Positions 1 to 10,675 of a stretch of DNA of 64,000 nt are shown in pieces; positions within the stretch are counted from its first letter, which is position 1; every line of letters begins with the position of its first letter. The DNA comes from Arthrobacter sp. B1805. GTDB lineage: Bacteria > Actinomycetota > Actinomycetes > Actinomycetales > Micrococcaceae. The stretch spans positions 224,210-288,209 of the forward strand of contig NZ_PJIQ01000005.1 in the NCBI RefSeq assembly GCF_002929745.1, given 5' to 3'. Under the pieces are notes generated by a model. The model was given only the letters and a program-made list of their open reading frames with translations. It made no database searches and was not told where the DNA came from. Both the position numbers and the translations under genes were made by a program.

Positions 1-550
1 TGTTGCCGTTGACCTCGATCCCGATAACGAGGACGAGAATCAGCAGCACGACGGCGATGGCCAGGCTGGGCCACGCGAGGAACTTGTAGGACCGGGGACC
101 CAGCCGCGACAGCACGAGCATCAGGACGAGGCCTGCACTGGCCCAGACGGCCTGCTTCAGGAAGAGGTCGAAGGTGTCCTTCCCGTCCGAGATCGCCTCG
201 ACCGACGACGCCGAGAGCACCATCATGAGCCCGATGGCGGTCAGCGCGAGGGCAGAGCCGAGGATCAGGTAGTAGCTGGATCCGGAAGGGGCGTGGGCAG
301 AGCCCTCGAGGAATACCCAGGCCCGGCGCAGGCGTCCTCGGATCCCCTTGGCCGGTTGTCCGCCTTCGCCCGCACCACGCTCCGCGGCCGGGTCCGCCAC
401 TGCTGCGGATTGCTTGGCGAGGCCCTTCGCAGTGCCCGCCGTAGCCTGCGCGGGAACCCCGGGCGAAGTGGCCTGCCGCACCCCTTCCTTGGCCCGGACT
501 GGCCGGACGGAGGGCTTGCGTCCTCCCGGACGGGTCGGCGTGGCCACCAT
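1..550 (-). CDS. ftsW: FtsW, septal peptidoglycan polymerase (N-terminal part, cut by window edge)
   Basis: FtsW is the SEDS-family glycosyltransferase that polymerises septal peptidoglycan with FtsI in the division complex. Only about 183 N-terminal residues are visible. After a basic, Ala/Pro-rich cytoplasmic stretch of about 100 residues comes the first membrane segment with the family-typical LMMVLSASSVEA, then a second pair of hydrophobic segments. The ATG at 550 follows GAAGGAG at good spacing and overlaps the murD stop codon by one base (TGATG), so translation is probably coupled to murD. The N-terminal extension is longer than in E. coli, as is common in Actinobacteria. The position downstream of murD fits FtsW rather than RodA. 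Confidence 0.93.
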   Translation of the reverse strand, partial: MVATPTRPGGRKPSVRPVRAKEGVRQATSPGVPAQATAGTAKGLAKQSAAVADPAAERGAGEGGQPAKGIRGRLRRAWVFLEGSAHAPSGSSYYLILGSALALTAIGLMMVLSASSVEAISDGKDTFDLFLKQAVWASAGLVLMLVLSRLGPRSYKFLAWPSLAIAVVLLILVLVIGIEVNGN

Positions 551-2142
551 CAAGACTCCTTCGCGGTTGTCCCCTGTCCGCCACGTGCATGGACGGCCGC
601 CATGAAGGCGGCTCCCCGGTGCGCATAGGAGGAGAACTGATCCATCGATGCAGCGGCCGGCGCCATCAACACCGTGTCGCCGTCCTGCGCGAGGCGCGCT
701 GCTTCGGTGACGGCCCACTGCATCAGGGTGGCGCCGGTCGCCGGGTCGGGGGACCCGCCGTCGTACCCCTGTCCAGTGTGAAGGCTCGGGTGGAGGGAGA
801 CGGGAACCTCGGGAGCGTGTCGGCTCAGAGCACTCTCGAGCGGCGCCGGATCCGCACCGAGGAGGACGACCGCCCGGAGCCGCTTGGCGTGTTCCCGCAC
901 GAGGTCGTCGTAGGAGACGCCCTTGGACAGGCCTCCCGCGATCCAGACCACGGACTGGAACGAGGCCAGGGAGGCCGAGGCGGCGTGGGGGTTGGTGGCC
1001 TTCGAATCGTTGATCCAGAGCACTCCGTGCTCATTGGCGACCACCTGGATACGGTGCTCGCCCGGCTGGTAGGCCCGGATGCCGTCGCGAACCGCTGAGG
1101 TCGGAAGTCCGGCAGCGCGCACGAGCGCCGCAGCGGCCAGTGCGTTGGCAACCAGGTGCCGCGGCACGACGTCGCCCAACTCGCTGATCGACGCCAGCTC
1201 GGCGGCCGAGTCCTTGCGCTGCTCGATGAACGCACGGTCCACCAGCAGATCCTCGACGACACCCATCATGCTGATCGAGGGCATTCCCGTCGTGAATCCG
1301 ACGGCCCTGCACCCCTCGATGACGTCGGCATCCTCGACCATCGTCTCCGTCTCGCGCTGTTCCACGTTGTAGATGCAGGCGATCCTCGTCCGGTCGTAGA
1401 CCGATGCCTTCGCCGCGCGGTAGGCCTCGTAGCTGCCGTGCCAGTCGACGTGGTCCTCGGCGAGGTTGAGGCAGACGCTCGCGAGCGGGGACACCGAGTG
1501 CGCCCAGTGGAGCTGGAAGCTGGACAGTTCTACCGCGAGGAACTCGTACCCCTGCGGGTCCCGGATCACGTCGAGGATCGGCGTGCCGACATTGCCTGCC
1601 GCGATCGCGCGCTTCCCGCCGGCGAGGAGCATCGACTCCGTCAGGCCTACGGTCGTGGTCTTGCCGTTGGTCCCGGTGATCGTCAGCCACTCGGCGGTGC
1701 GACGGCCCTCGCGGATGCGGACACGCCAGGCCAGTTCGACGTCGCCCCAGATGGGCACGCCCGCACGCGCCGCGTCGGCGAGCAGCGACTGGGTGGGCCG
1801 CCACCCGGGCGAGGTCACCACGAGGTCGGCCGGCTGACCGTCGACGAGCGGCAGTTCGACGGTGTGCTCGGCACCGAGCAGCACCGCGCGGGCACCGACG
1901 ATGCGCAGCGTGTCCGCCTTGGCTTCGTTCTCCGCGGTTGCTCCGCCGTCGACGACGACCACCACGGCACCGAGTTCGATCAGGGTGTCCGCGGCGGAGA
2001 AGCCCGACGCTCCGATGCCCGCGACGACGACCCGGAGGCCCGCCCAGTCGGCGTCCCACGTGGTGAGGCCCTTCAGCCGCGGGGTCTCCCAGCTCACGGC
2101 GGCGTCGGCAGCCACGTCAGAGGTCTCGTCTGTTCCGCTCAT
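550..2142 (-). CDS. murD: MurD, UDP-N-acetylmuramoyl-L-alanine--D-glutamate ligase
   Basis: MurD is the cytoplasmic ATP-dependent ligase that adds D-glutamate to UDP-MurNAc-L-Ala. The protein shows an N-terminal Rossmann-like UDP-binding part ([14 protein letters not shown]), the Mur ligase ATP loop TGTNGKTTT near residue 160, the central [15 protein letters not shown] segment, and a C-terminal domain with [12 protein letters not shown] chose the ATG at 2142 because it makes an ATGA overlap with the mraY stop codon; an ATG at 2154 would add four residues. The length of 530 residues is slightly above the usual 440-500 because the N-terminus is extended. It lies between mraY and ftsW as in other dcw clusters. 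Confidence 0.96.
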   Translation of the reverse strand: MSGTDETSDVAADAAVSWETPRLKGLTTWDADWAGLRVVVAGIGASGFSAADTLIELGAVVVVVDGGATAENEAKADTLRIVGARAVLLGAEHTVELPLVDGQPADLVVTSPGWRPTQSLLADAARAGVPIWGDVELAWRVRIREGRRTAEWLTITGTNGKTTTVGLTESMLLAGGKRAIAAGNVGTPILDVIRDPQGYEFLAVELSSFQLHWAHSVSPLASVCLNLAEDHVDWHGSYEAYRAAKASVYDRTRIACIYNVEQRETETMVEDADVIEGCRAVGFTTGMPSISMMGVVEDLLVDRAFIEQRKDSAAELASISELGDVVPRHLVANALAAAALVRAAGLPTSAVRDGIRAYQPGEHRIQVVANEHGVLWINDSKATNPHAASASLASFQSVVWIAGGLSKGVSYDDLVREHAKRLRAVVLLGADPAPLESALSRHAPEVPVSLHPSLHTGQGYDGGSPDPATGATLMQWAVTEAARLAQDGDTVLMAPAAASMDQFSSYAHRGAAFMAAVHARGGQGTTAKES

Positions 2143-3239
2143 CCCACAACCCATTCCGCGTAGAAGATCCCGAGTGCCGTCGCCACGAACAGTCCGGCGA
2201 GGATCCAGAACCGGACGACCACCGTGACCTCCTGCCAGCCCTTGAGCTCGAAGTGGTGCTGCAACGGAGCCATCTTGAAGACGCGCTTGCCGCCCGACAA
2301 CTTGAAGTAGCCCACCTGGATGATGACGGACAGCGTGATCATGACGAACAGGCCCGCCAGGATCACGAGGAGGAGTTCGGTCCGGGAGAGGATGGCGAAA
2401 CCGGCGATCGCCCCGCCGATGGCGAGGGAACCCGTGTCACCCATGAAGATCTTCGCCGGGGACGTGTTCCACCACAGGAAGCCCACCAGCGCACCGCACA
2501 TCGCCCCTGCGATGAGCGCGAGGTCCAGGGGATCGCGGACCTCGTAGCAGACACTTCCGGCACCGGGCGAACCACAGCTCTGGTTGCTCTGCCAGATCCC
2601 GATGAGCATGTAGGCGCCGAACACGAGGATGGATGCGCCCGCGGCGAGACCGTCGAGCCCGTCGGCGAGGTTCACGCCGTTGCTCGCTCCCGTGATGATC
2701 AGGTTGGACCAGATGACGAAGAGGATGGCACCGACGACCGTGCCCGCGAAGGCGAGGTCGAGCGGGGTGTCCCGGATGAAGGAGATCGCGGTGGAAGCCG
2801 GGGTCCTGCCCTGCTCGTTCGGGAACATCAGCGCGAGGACCCCGAAGGTCACGCCGACAGCAGACTGCCCGATGATCTTGGCGGGGGCACTCAGGCCGAG
2901 GCTGCGCTGCTTCGAGATCTTGATGTAGTCGTCGGCGAAGCCGACCAGGCCCATGCCGGCGGCCAGGAACAGCAGCAGCAGGCCGGAGGCGGTGGGGCCT
3001 CCGACCGGGGAACCGACCGCCACCATCAGCAGGTGCGTCAGGAAGTAGGCCAGCAGGACCGACGCGACGATCACGGCTCCACCCATCGTCGGCGTACCGC
3101 GCTTGGTGTGGTGCGCCGTCGGACCGTCGTCCCGGATGAACTGGCCGTAGCTCTTGCGCACCAGGAGCCTGATGAACAGTGGCGTGCCCACGAAGGCGAA
3201 GATGAGCGCTGAGGCCGATCCTATGAGGAGTGCTATCAC
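2139..3239 (-). CDS. mraY: MraY, phospho-N-acetylmuramoyl-pentapeptide transferase
   Basis: MraY is an integral membrane enzyme that transfers phospho-MurNAc-pentapeptide to undecaprenyl phosphate to make lipid I. The 366-residue protein matches the family length, has about ten hydrophobic helices, and shows the signatures KRGTPTMGG near residue 47, GFADDYIK with the catalytic aspartates, [12 protein letters not shown], and [11 protein letters not shown], followed by [11 protein letters not shown]. The start is a GTG at 3239 that overlaps the murF stop (GTGA). It is part of the minus-strand dcw operon. Confidence 0.97.
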   Translation of the reverse strand: MIALLIGSASALIFAFVGTPLFIRLLVRKSYGQFIRDDGPTAHHTKRGTPTMGGAVIVASVLLAYFLTHLLMVAVGSPVGGPTASGLLLLFLAAGMGLVGFADDYIKISKQRSLGLSAPAKIIGQSAVGVTFGVLALMFPNEQGRTPASTAISFIRDTPLDLAFAGTVVGAILFVIWSNLIITGASNGVNLADGLDGLAAGASILVFGAYMLIGIWQSNQSCGSPGAGSVCYEVRDPLDLALIAGAMCGALVGFLWWNTSPAKIFMGDTGSLAIGGAIAGFAILSRTELLLVILAGLFVMITLSVIIQVGYFKLSGGKRVFKMAPLQHHFELKGWQEVTVVVRFWILAGLFVATALGIFYAEWVVG

Positions 3240-4741
3240 GGCTGCTGGGCCTTTCCGGAAGCGCCAGCTTCATGGGAGCGGTGGGGTTGGTCGGTGGAGG
3301 GCGCGGCTGCCGGGACGGCTTGGGCGATCCGGTCTCCCAGGAAGCGCAGTCCCGCTCCGTTGGAGGACTTGAAGAGCACGAGGTCCCCCGGTTCCACTTC
3401 AGCGGAGAGCAGACGCTCCGCCGCTTCGACGTCATCGACGTGGACGGCCTCGCTGCCCCAAGAGCCCTCGAGCACGGCGCCGTTGTACAGCGCACGCGTG
3501 TTCGGCCCCACGCACACGAGCTTCGAGATGTTGAGCCGCACGACGACTCTCCCGAGGAGGTCGTGCTCCTCGATGGACCGGTCCCCCAGCTCCAGCATCT
3601 CCCCCAGGACCGCCCAGGTACGCCGCCGACCGCGACCGAGTTCCGCCAGAGTGCGGAGTGCCGCCCGCATGGATTCGGGATTGGCGTTGTAGGCGTCGTT
3701 GATGACCGTGACGCCGTCGGCCCGCTCGGTCCGCTCCATGCGCCAGCGGCTCGCGGCCGCCTGGCTCCGCAGACCCGCGACGATGAGCTCCGGGGGGCAA
3801 CCGACCTCGTAGGCCGCCGTTGCCGCAGCGAGCAGGTTCGCGGTGTGGTGCAGGCCGAGCAGCGGCGAGACGACGTCGTGCTCGCTGCCGTCGGGAAAGA
3901 CCAGCGTGAAGGACGGATTGCCCTCCGGGGTCGTCGTGCTGTTGCGTGCGCGCACGACGTGCCCGGTCGCGGAGAAGTCCTCGGACGACGTGAAGAACAC
4001 CGTTGTCGCGCGGGTGCGCTCCTGCATGGCGAGCACCCGTTCGTCATCGGCGTTGATGATCGCGGTCCCGGATGGGCCGAGCGCCTCGAACAGTTCGCCC
4101 TTCGCCCGGGCGATGTTCTCGACGCCTCCGAATTCCCCTGCATGGGCCGATCCCACGCCGAGTACCACGCCGACGTCCGGTTGCACGAGCGAGGCGAGGT
4201 ATGCGATGTGGCCGGGCTTCGTCGCGCCCATCTCGATCACGAGGTACCTCGTGTCCCATCCCGCCTCGAAGACGGTCAGCGGGACGCCGACCTCTCCGTT
4301 GTAGGAACCGCGCGGGGCGACGGTTGGAGCGTCGGCCGCGAGGATACCCGCCAGCAGGTCCTTGGTGGTGGTCTTGCCTGCCGACCCCGTGATGCCGATG
4401 ACCGTGATGTCGCCGTGCGCACGCAGCCGACGCACCGCTTCGGCGGCGAGCTGACCCATTGCGAGGACGGCATCGGGCACGATGACGGCGGGGAACGGGC
4501 CGTCCGGACCGGCCACCGCGCGCTGCGCCAGGGCCAGGACGGCACCGCGCTCGAACGCCGATGCGATGAACAGGTGTCCGTCCGACTCCTCTCCGGGTTT
4601 CGCGACGAACAGGGAACCGGGCACGCATTCGCGCGAATCGGTTGCTGCGGAGGTGACGGTGATGGCGGGACCGGTGGGGTCTGTACCGGTCAGGACACCC
4701 CCTGTGAGTGCCGCGATCTCGGCTGCGGTGAATTCAATCAT
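3236..4741 (-). CDS. murF: MurF, UDP-MurNAc-tripeptide--D-alanyl-D-alanine ligase
   Basis: MurF completes the cytoplasmic muramyl pentapeptide by ligating D-Ala-D-Ala. The sequence starts [15 protein letters not shown], carries the ATP loop [15 protein letters not shown] near residue 117, and the conserved [15 protein letters not shown] segment in the C-terminal half. Its 501 residues exceed the usual 450-480 because of a C-terminal tail rich in Ala and Pro. The ATG at 4741 lies six bases after the murE stop codon, and the gene ends in a GTGA overlap with mraY. Confidence 0.96.
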   Translation of the reverse strand: MIEFTAAEIAALTGGVLTGTDPTGPAITVTSAATDSRECVPGSLFVAKPGEESDGHLFIASAFERGAVLALAQRAVAGPDGPFPAVIVPDAVLAMGQLAAEAVRRLRAHGDITVIGITGSAGKTTTKDLLAGILAADAPTVAPRGSYNGEVGVPLTVFEAGWDTRYLVIEMGATKPGHIAYLASLVQPDVGVVLGVGSAHAGEFGGVENIARAKGELFEALGPSGTAIINADDERVLAMQERTRATTVFFTSSEDFSATGHVVRARNSTTTPEGNPSFTLVFPDGSEHDVVSPLLGLHHTANLLAAATAAYEVGCPPELIVAGLRSQAAASRWRMERTERADGVTVINDAYNANPESMRAALRTLAELGRGRRRTWAVLGEMLELGDRSIEEHDLLGRVVVRLNISKLVCVGPNTRALYNGAVLEGSWGSEAVHVDDVEAAERLLSAEVEPGDLVLFKSSNGAGLRFLGDRIAQAVPAAAPSTDQPHRSHEAGASGKAQQP

Positions 4742-4747
4742 GACGGT

Positions 4748-6385
4748 TCAGGACTCTATCCCGGAGGTGGAAAGCCCAGAGAATCCGTGCCTTGTCAACG
4801 CGGAGCGCAGTTCCACGCGGTCGTCCAGGGACAGATTGACGCCCTTCACCTCCTGCCACACTTCGTGGCCGCGGCCCGCGATCACGATGGTGTCGGAAGG
4901 GGTCGCCAGCGCCACCGCACGATCGATCGCATCGGCGCGGGGGAACACCTCCAGCACCTGGCACGAGAGCCCCTCGTTCCGCACGGCGTCCCTGGCCCCC
5001 GCCAGCACGGCACTGCGGATGACGGCCTCGTCCTCATCGTGCGGGTCGTCGTCGGTCACGATGAGGACGTCCGAGAGCCGGGCTCCCACGGCGCCCATCA
5101 CGGGGCGCTTGGACTCGTCACGCTGCCCGGTGGCCCCGAAGACGGCGATGACGCGTCCGGTGGGACGGCGGACCGAGGACAACGTGCGTTCCAGCGCGTC
5201 CGGGTTGTGCGCGAAGTCGACGATCGAGGCGGGCTCCTCGCCGATGAGCTGCATCCGGCCCGGCACCTCGGTGGTGAAGGGATCGTGCGCGTCGAGGGCA
5301 CGCTGGATGTCCTCCAGGGCGACGCCTGATGCGAGGACCATGATCGTCGCGAGCGCCGCGTTCGAAATGTTGAACGATCCCGGCAGTCCGGTACGGACCC
5401 GGAGCCGCTCGCCCGAGCGGTTCTCCAGCACGAAGGCATTACCCAGCCCGCTCGGCTCGGCCGAGGTCACCACCCAGTCGGCGTCGACGGTGCCGCCGTC
5501 TCCCGAGCGGTCGGTGCGAAGCGTCAGCACGGGGACGTCCGCCGTGTCGGCGAGCTTCCGCCCCCACGGATCGTCGACCAGCACGACGGCACTCCCGCAC
5601 CGCTCGTGCGTGAACAGTGAAGCCTTGACCGCGAAGTAGTCCTCCATCGTCCCGTGGAGGTCGAGGTGGTCCTGCGTCAGGTTCGTGAAGCCCGCGACGT
5701 CGAAGCGCACTCCGTCCACGCGACCGAACTCCAGGGCGTGGGAGGAGACCTCCATCGACGCCGCGTCGAGCCCGCGCTCCCCCATCAGGGCGAGCAGGGA
5801 GTGGACCTGCGGGGACTCCGGCGTGGTCAGCAGACTGGGGATCGCTTCGTCACCCGCGCGGATCTCGATCGTGCCGATCAGTCCGGTGGTCCTGCCGAGC
5901 GCTTCGAGCAGCGCGTTGAGGAAGTAGGTGGACGTGGTCTTCCCGTTCGTCCCCGTGATGCCGAAGAGCGTCGGCGCGGAGCCCTGCTGCCGGCTTCGGA
6001 AGACCTCGCGCGCGAGTGGCCCGACGGCCCGCCGCGGATCGGTTACGACGACGACCGGAGGCAGGTCGATGCCGGCGGCAGCGGCCGAGCGAGCCGCGAT
6101 GGCTGCTCCTGCCTCATCCGTCATGATCGCCGATGCACCGCTGAGGACGGCCTGCGCCGCGAACTCGGCGCCGTGGCGCGACGCTCCCGGAAGGGCTGCG
6201 TAGACATCCCCCGGAAGGACGGACCGGGAGTCGAGCGTGACGCCGCTGACCGTCGGCAGCGAATCGGCGTCAGGTGTGGCTGCGAGGGGGCCGAGGACCG
6301 CCAAAGCGGTCGACAGGCTGATCGGGCGCGGAACTCGCGGCCGCATCAGGGAAGCGTTGCTCCCCTGCGGAATGTTCAATTGCAC
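4748..6385 (-). CDS. murE: MurE, UDP-MurNAc-L-Ala-D-Glu ligase (probably L-lysine-adding)
   Basis: MurE adds the third stem-peptide residue. The 545-residue protein has the ATP loop [14 protein letters not shown] (residues 142-155), the central MEVSSHALEF and NLTQDHLDLHG segments, and a C-terminal domain. The motif that in meso-DAP-adding enzymes reads DNPR is here DDPH (residues 446-449, within TDDDPHDED). By family knowledge this argues against meso-DAP and for L-lysine, in line with the A3-alpha peptidoglycan of Micrococcaceae. The N-terminus is uncertain; a later ATG at residue 14 is possible. It lies 18 bases after ftsI. Confidence 0.94.
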   Translation of the reverse strand: MQLNIPQGSNASLMRPRVPRPISLSTALAVLGPLAATPDADSLPTVSGVTLDSRSVLPGDVYAALPGASRHGAEFAAQAVLSGASAIMTDEAGAAIAARSAAAAGIDLPPVVVVTDPRRAVGPLAREVFRSRQQGSAPTLFGITGTNGKTTSTYFLNALLEALGRTTGLIGTIEIRAGDEAIPSLLTTPESPQVHSLLALMGERGLDAASMEVSSHALEFGRVDGVRFDVAGFTNLTQDHLDLHGTMEDYFAVKASLFTHERCGSAVVLVDDPWGRKLADTADVPVLTLRTDRSGDGGTVDADWVVTSAEPSGLGNAFVLENRSGERLRVRTGLPGSFNISNAALATIMVLASGVALEDIQRALDAHDPFTTEVPGRMQLIGEEPASIVDFAHNPDALERTLSSVRRPTGRVIAVFGATGQRDESKRPVMGAVGARLSDVLIVTDDDPHDEDEAVIRSAVLAGARDAVRNEGLSCQVLEVFPRADAIDRAVALATPSDTIVIAGRGHEVWQEVKGVNLSLDDRVELRSALTRHGFSGLSTSGIES

Positions 6386-6403
6386 GGTGCTGTGGCCTCC
6401 GGG

Positions 6404-8200
6404 TCAGAATTCGACCGGGTAGATGTCCGGTTGCGTTGTCGATGCCGGGACGTTCCTGGAGTTGAGGACCTGCTTCATGACCTTCTGGAAGGACTCGCCC
6501 GGGATGAGGTAGTACAGGTCGCCCTGGGGCTTCTGGAGCGTGATGACGACGACGTACTGGGGATCCTCGATCGGCGCGATGCCGGCATAGGAGAGAGTGT
6601 AGCCGTCGTAACCGCCGGTCGCGCTCGGCGCCTCGGCCGTGCCGGTCTTCGACCCCACCCGGTACTGCTCCAGTTCGCCCGACTTCCCGGAGCCCTCCTC
6701 CGTCACCGTCTCGAGCATCTTGCGCATCGTGAGGGCTGTCTCCTCGGAGAGGACCCTCGTGCCCTCGTCCTCGGGCACGACGTGTTCGGTACCGTCCGGG
6801 TCGATGTACGCGTCGATCAGCCGTGGCTGCAGCCGAACGCCGTCGTTGGCGAGGGTCTGGTACACCATCGCGGTGTGCAGGGCAGTCTGCGTCAGGCCCT
6901 GACCGAAGAGGACGGTGTATTGCTGCCGGTCGTCCCAGTTGTCGGGGGTCGTGAGGAGGCCCTGGTTCTCCTCGTTGAGTCCGGTTCCGAGGGGCTCGCC
7001 GATCCCGAACTTCTTCAGCCAGTCGTAACGCTCCTGCTTCGTCAGCTTCTCACCGATCTGCACCGTCCCGGTGTTCATCGACTTCGCCAGGATGCCGGCG
7101 GTCGTGCGCTTCTCCGTGCCGTGCTCGAAGGCATCCTTGAACGTCTGGGCGCCGACCGTGTACCGGTTCTCGAGGGTGAATTGCGAGGTGGGTTCGATCA
7201 GCCCCTCTTCCAGAGCTGCCGCCATGGTGATCACTTTCGTCGTCGAGCCCGGCTCGAAGGAGGCGCTCACCGAGTTGGGCGTGCGCTTCTCCGGCGGGGT
7301 CGCTCCCGGATCATTCGGGTCCGGGGTCGTCGATTCGGCCATCGCCCGGATCGCGCCGGTCTTCGCCTCGACGACGACGATGTTGCCCCACTCGGCGTTG
7401 TAGTCCTCGACCTGCGAGGCGATGGTCTGCTGGGCGAACCACTGCAGGTCCTGGTCGATCGTGAGCCTGACGTTCTGGCCGTCGACGGCGGGATCGTCCT
7501 CGTTCGTGGCGTAGGGGATACGGATGCCGTCTCCGCCGATCTCGAACGTCCGGCTGCCAGGGGTGCCTTCCAGGGCGTCGTTGAGCGAGTACTCGAGGCC
7601 CTCCTGCGGCTTGCCGTTCTCGGACACGAAGCCGATGATCGACCCGGCGACGGGACCCGCGGGATAGGTCCGTACGCTCGTCTTGTCGGCGTAGACGCCC
7701 GGTATACCGACCGCGAGAGCCCGGTTCTTGACCTCCGGCGTCACCGATCTCGCGACGTAGTTGAAGGGCATGTCCCCCATGATCGAGGCCCTCAGCGTCT
7801 CCGCGTCGATGCCGAGGACCGCCGACAGCTCGTCGAGACCCTGATCGATGGGGACGCCGGTCTCGCGCTGGTCGGAATCGGGGATGGTCCTGGTGAAATC
7901 GTCCACGGCGCTCAGACGCTGGTCGACGACGATGTCGTAGCGTTCCACGCTGCGGGCGAAGTACTTGCCGTTCATGTCGACGATCGACCCGCGGATGGGC
8001 TGCACCGCGGTATTGGTGAGCCGCTTCGACAAGCCGGTCTGCGCCATCCCGTTCAGGTCGAGTGCCTGCAACTGGAACAGCCGCACTCCCAGCACCAGGA
8101 GCAGCACGAGGACGAAGGCGAGCCCCACGCGGAGCCGCGTCGACCCGAGGGCCAGTCGGAGGCTGTCCGGGCTACCGGTGCGTGCAGGGGTCACGAGCAA
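6404..8200 (-). CDS. ftsI: FtsI/PBP3, septal transpeptidase (class B penicillin-binding protein)
   Basis: This class B penicillin-binding protein crosslinks septal peptidoglycan and partners with FtsW. A short cytoplasmic tail is followed by one membrane helix (about residues 25-45), then the PBP dimerisation domain and the transpeptidase domain. The catalytic motifs are visible: STTK (S319-K322), SMN (374-376) and KTGT (518-521). No C-terminal PASTA repeats are present in the 598 residues, unlike the PASTA-bearing kinase further along. It sits between the FtsL-like gene and murE, the usual dcw position. Confidence 0.97.
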   Translation of the reverse strand: MLVTPARTGSPDSLRLALGSTRLRVGLAFVLVLLLVLGVRLFQLQALDLNGMAQTGLSKRLTNTAVQPIRGSIVDMNGKYFARSVERYDIVVDQRLSAVDDFTRTIPDSDQRETGVPIDQGLDELSAVLGIDAETLRASIMGDMPFNYVARSVTPEVKNRALAVGIPGVYADKTSVRTYPAGPVAGSIIGFVSENGKPQEGLEYSLNDALEGTPGSRTFEIGGDGIRIPYATNEDDPAVDGQNVRLTIDQDLQWFAQQTIASQVEDYNAEWGNIVVVEAKTGAIRAMAESTTPDPNDPGATPPEKRTPNSVSASFEPGSTTKVITMAAALEEGLIEPTSQFTLENRYTVGAQTFKDAFEHGTEKRTTAGILAKSMNTGTVQIGEKLTKQERYDWLKKFGIGEPLGTGLNEENQGLLTTPDNWDDRQQYTVLFGQGLTQTALHTAMVYQTLANDGVRLQPRLIDAYIDPDGTEHVVPEDEGTRVLSEETALTMRKMLETVTEEGSGKSGELEQYRVGSKTGTAEAPSATGGYDGYTLSYAGIAPIEDPQYVVVITLQKPQGDLYYLIPGESFQKVMKQVLNSRNVPASTTQPDIYPVEF

Positions 8201-8250
8201 TCCTTGTCGGTCGGTACGTGCAGTGCGAGGAGCGGCGGACGCGGACCCCG

Positions 8251-8940
8251 CTACCGGTCGGAGCCGAGCTGCAGGGGCGCCGGGATGGTTCCGGCGACAT
8301 CGCTGCCGTCGTAGCTCTCGACGGCCGGGAGCTCACCGACTGTGGCAGCACCCTCCACCGGTCCGATCGCCTGGACTGGCGCGGGCTCCTCAGCGACAGG
8401 ATCCGACGGCGCCTCGACCACCGCCGGAGCCGGAGCCGGCTGCACGGCGAGGTTCGGCGCGGCGATCAGCACCTCCGGCTCTGGGCCTTCCTTCGCGGGT
8501 TCAGGAGTGCCCGTCACCGTCTTCGAATCTAGCTCAACAGTTCCGAAGGTCGGGGAGGACACCATGCCGAGTTCCGTCGCTGCCGCCGCAAGGTTCTGGG
8601 GCGTCTCCCTGCTCTCGATCTCGAGGACCAGTGCCTCGTTCTGCTGACTCAGCGCGACCTGCTGGTTCCGGAGCTGCACGAGGTCGTACTGCGTGCCGGA
8701 GACGGAGATGTTGAGCATGAGGACGGCGGTCAGCGCCGCACCCAGCACAAGCAGGCTGAACACCGCGAAGGGCACCCTCCGGCGTGCAGGTGGGGCCGGG
8801 ACGACCGACAGGGGTGTCCGCGGCTTCTGGGCGACGTCCGGCGCTCCCCCGCTGAGCCTGCCGCGAGCGACGGCGAGAGCACCGTTGTCGGAGTAGGCGG
8901 CAGCGGTGTGTGGCTTCTCAACAGTCAATGCCTGGCTCAT
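8251..8940 (-). CDS. FtsL-like septum protein (single-pass, coiled coil)
   Basis: The 229-residue protein has a basic cytoplasmic N-terminus, one membrane helix (about residues 58-78, [19 protein letters not shown]), a short coiled-coil stretch rich in Gln, Leu and Glu (about 88-112), and a long Pro/Ala/Glu-rich tail. This layout and the place between rsmH and ftsI match actinobacterial FtsL (Rv2164c type), which bridges FtsQ/FtsB and the FtsWI pair at the septum. Sequence identity to FtsL is low in all bacteria, so the call rests on topology and position. The ATG overlaps the rsmH stop codon (ATGA). Confidence 0.8.
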   Translation of the reverse strand: MSQALTVEKPHTAAAYSDNGALAVARGRLSGGAPDVAQKPRTPLSVVPAPPARRRVPFAVFSLLVLGAALTAVLMLNISVSGTQYDLVQLRNQQVALSQQNEALVLEIESRETPQNLAAAATELGMVSSPTFGTVELDSKTVTGTPEPAKEGPEPEVLIAAPNLAVQPAPAPAVVEAPSDPVAEEPAPVQAIGPVEGAATVGELPAVESYDGSDVAGTIPAPLQLGSDR

Positions 8941-9938
8941 CTGCTGTTCCTGTCGACTGGTCCTGCTTTGATTCGTTCCACGGCTCGGAGTTTGGCTGAA
9001 GCCGCACGGGGGTTCTCCTCGATCTCGGCCCCAGTAGGTGCCTCGGTGCCGCGGGTCAGCGAACGGAGGTAGGCCTTGTGCTGCTCGAGTTCCACGGGGA
9101 AGCCGACGGGCGCCGACGATTTCGTACCGGCAGAGAAGGCGCTCTTGACGATGCGGTCCTCGAGCGAGTGGTAGGACATGGCGACGATGCGGCCACCGGT
9201 CAGGATCGCGTCCACGGCTGCGGGAATCGCGCGCTCGAGGACGGACAGCTCCTCGTTGACCTCGATGCGCAGAGCCTGGAAGGTGCGCTTCGCCGGGTGT
9301 CCTCCGGTGCGCGCGGCGGATGCGGGCACCACCGCTCGGATCACCTCGACGAGCTGCGACGTCGTCCGGAACGGTTCTGCTGCCCGGGCCTGGACGATGG
9401 CCGTCGCGATCCGCCCGGCGAACTTCTCCTCGCCCCAGGAACGGATGATGCGCAGCAGGTCCTCGGCGGAGTAGGTGTTGACGACCTCGGCCGCCGTGAT
9501 GCCCCTGCTGGTATCCATCCGCATATCGAGCGGCGCATCGTAGGAGTAGGCGAAACCCCGGTCGCGCTCGTCCAACTGCAGGGAGGAGACGCCCAGGTCG
9601 AACAGGACGCCGTCCACTCCGTCGATCCCGAGGTCGGCCAGGACCTCGGGCAGTTCGTCGTAGACGGCGTGCACGAGGTCGGTGCGGTCGGCGAAGGGCT
9701 CGAGCCGCTCCCCGGCGAGGTCGAGCGCTTCGGTGTCGCGATCGATGCCGACGAGGTGGGCGGTCGGGAAGCGCCGGAGCATCGCCTCCGAGTGCCCGCC
9801 CATGCCGAGGGTGGCGTCGACGACGACGGGGCGGCGTTCTGCCGCTTCGGCGGAGGCGACCGAGGGAGCGATGAGGGAGACGCAGCGGTCGCGGAGGACG
9901 GGGATGTGTCGCTCGTCCGTCGGCCGGTCACCGCTCAT
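8937..9938 (-). CDS. rsmH: RsmH (MraW), 16S rRNA m4C1402 methyltransferase
   Basis: RsmH methylates N4 of C1402 in the 16S rRNA decoding centre using S-adenosylmethionine. The protein opens HIPVLRDRC and shows the SAM-binding [18 protein letters not shown], the [12 protein letters not shown] motif, [16 protein letters not shown], and the late [13 protein letters not shown] chose the ATG at 9938 because GGAAGGAG precedes it at good spacing; the open frame continues upstream to about 10109 without family similarity. The resulting 333 residues match the family. Confidence 0.96.
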   Translation of the reverse strand: MSGDRPTDERHIPVLRDRCVSLIAPSVASAEAAERRPVVVDATLGMGGHSEAMLRRFPTAHLVGIDRDTEALDLAGERLEPFADRTDLVHAVYDELPEVLADLGIDGVDGVLFDLGVSSLQLDERDRGFAYSYDAPLDMRMDTSRGITAAEVVNTYSAEDLLRIIRSWGEEKFAGRIATAIVQARAAEPFRTTSQLVEVIRAVVPASAARTGGHPAKRTFQALRIEVNEELSVLERAIPAAVDAILTGGRIVAMSYHSLEDRIVKSAFSAGTKSSAPVGFPVELEQHKAYLRSLTRGTEAPTGAEIEENPRAASAKLRAVERIKAGPVDRNSR

Positions 9939-10192
9939 GCGTCCTCTCCTTCCTGCAGCTGTTCGTCCATCGTCTCGGTGTGGTCTGCAGGCTGCCGGAA
10001 GGAGGCGCCGCCCTCTTGAATCAGACCCCCATCCGGCCGGATGGTCGTCGCCTGGCTCCGGGGAAGTGAAGCCAGGTGGCGATCCATGTCCGGCGGCTGG
10101 AGATCTCATCCAAGGGATGGTGCCGTCCGCGTTGTGATTGCTGCGTCCTGGTCCTGCTGGTCCTGCTGGTGCTGCCTGTCCTGCTGCTCGGA
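9939..10192 (-). other. mraZ-rsmH spacer with a CAGCAGGAC-type simple repeat
   Basis: This 254-base gap inside the dcw operon holds no convincing gene. Near 10145-10190 there is an imperfect tandem repeat that reads CAGCAGGAC on the transcribed strand, mixed with CAGCACC units. The rsmH ribosome binding site lies at the other end. I see no clear hairpin terminator, so mraZ and rsmH probably share a transcript. Confidence 0.5.
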
Positions 10193-10624
10193 TCAGATGA
10201 TGCCCGGGAAGGCATCCTCATCCGTTTCGGAGAAGGCGGTCTCCTTCTCCGAGAGGTAGGACTCCCAAGCCTCCGCCGCCCAGATCTCCGCTCGACTTCC
10301 TGCGCCGATGACCGCGAGGTCCCGGTCCAGTCCGGCGTACGTCCTGAGTGCAGCTGGGATGGTTATCCTGCCCTGCTTGTCCGGCACCTCGTCCGAGGCC
10401 CCCGACAGGAAGATGCGGTTGTAGTCCCTCGCCTGGCGTGACGAGATGGGCGCCGCCCGCATCTGCTCGTGAACCCTTTCGAACTCACTCATGCTGAAGA
10501 CGTAGATGCACCGCTCCTGGCCCCTCGTGAGGACCAGCCCCTCGCTCAGTTCCTCCCGGAACTTCGCAGGAAGGATGAGCCTGCCTTTCTCGTCGAGGCG
10601 CGGGGTGTGAGTTCCGAGGAACAT
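10193..10624 (-). CDS. mraZ: MraZ, transcriptional regulator of the dcw cluster
   Basis: MraZ is a double AbrB-fold DNA-binding protein that controls its own dcw operon and forms ring-shaped oligomers. The 143-residue protein has the family length and both family signatures: [14 protein letters not shown] (residues 11-24) and the second repeat [13 protein letters not shown]. It is the first gene of the minus-strand dcw operon, and three GTGG boxes with a 10-bp period lie just upstream (see the regulatory entry). Confidence 0.97.
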   Translation of the reverse strand: MFLGTHTPRLDEKGRLILPAKFREELSEGLVLTRGQERCIYVFSMSEFERVHEQMRAAPISSRQARDYNRIFLSGASDEVPDKQGRITIPAALRTYAGLDRDLAVIGAGSRAEIWAAEAWESYLSEKETAFSETDEDAFPGII

Positions 10625-10675
10625 CCCTGACCGCCTGTTCTGAGTCCGCCAAGCCCAGCTCGTTGCCGTCTTGCT

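Noticed and set aside
5654..8314. Very long plus-strand open frame opposite murE and ftsI (886 codons)
   Set aside because: It is the antisense shadow of two certain genes; the protein is Arg/Asp/Val-rich with no motif. High GC makes such frames common.
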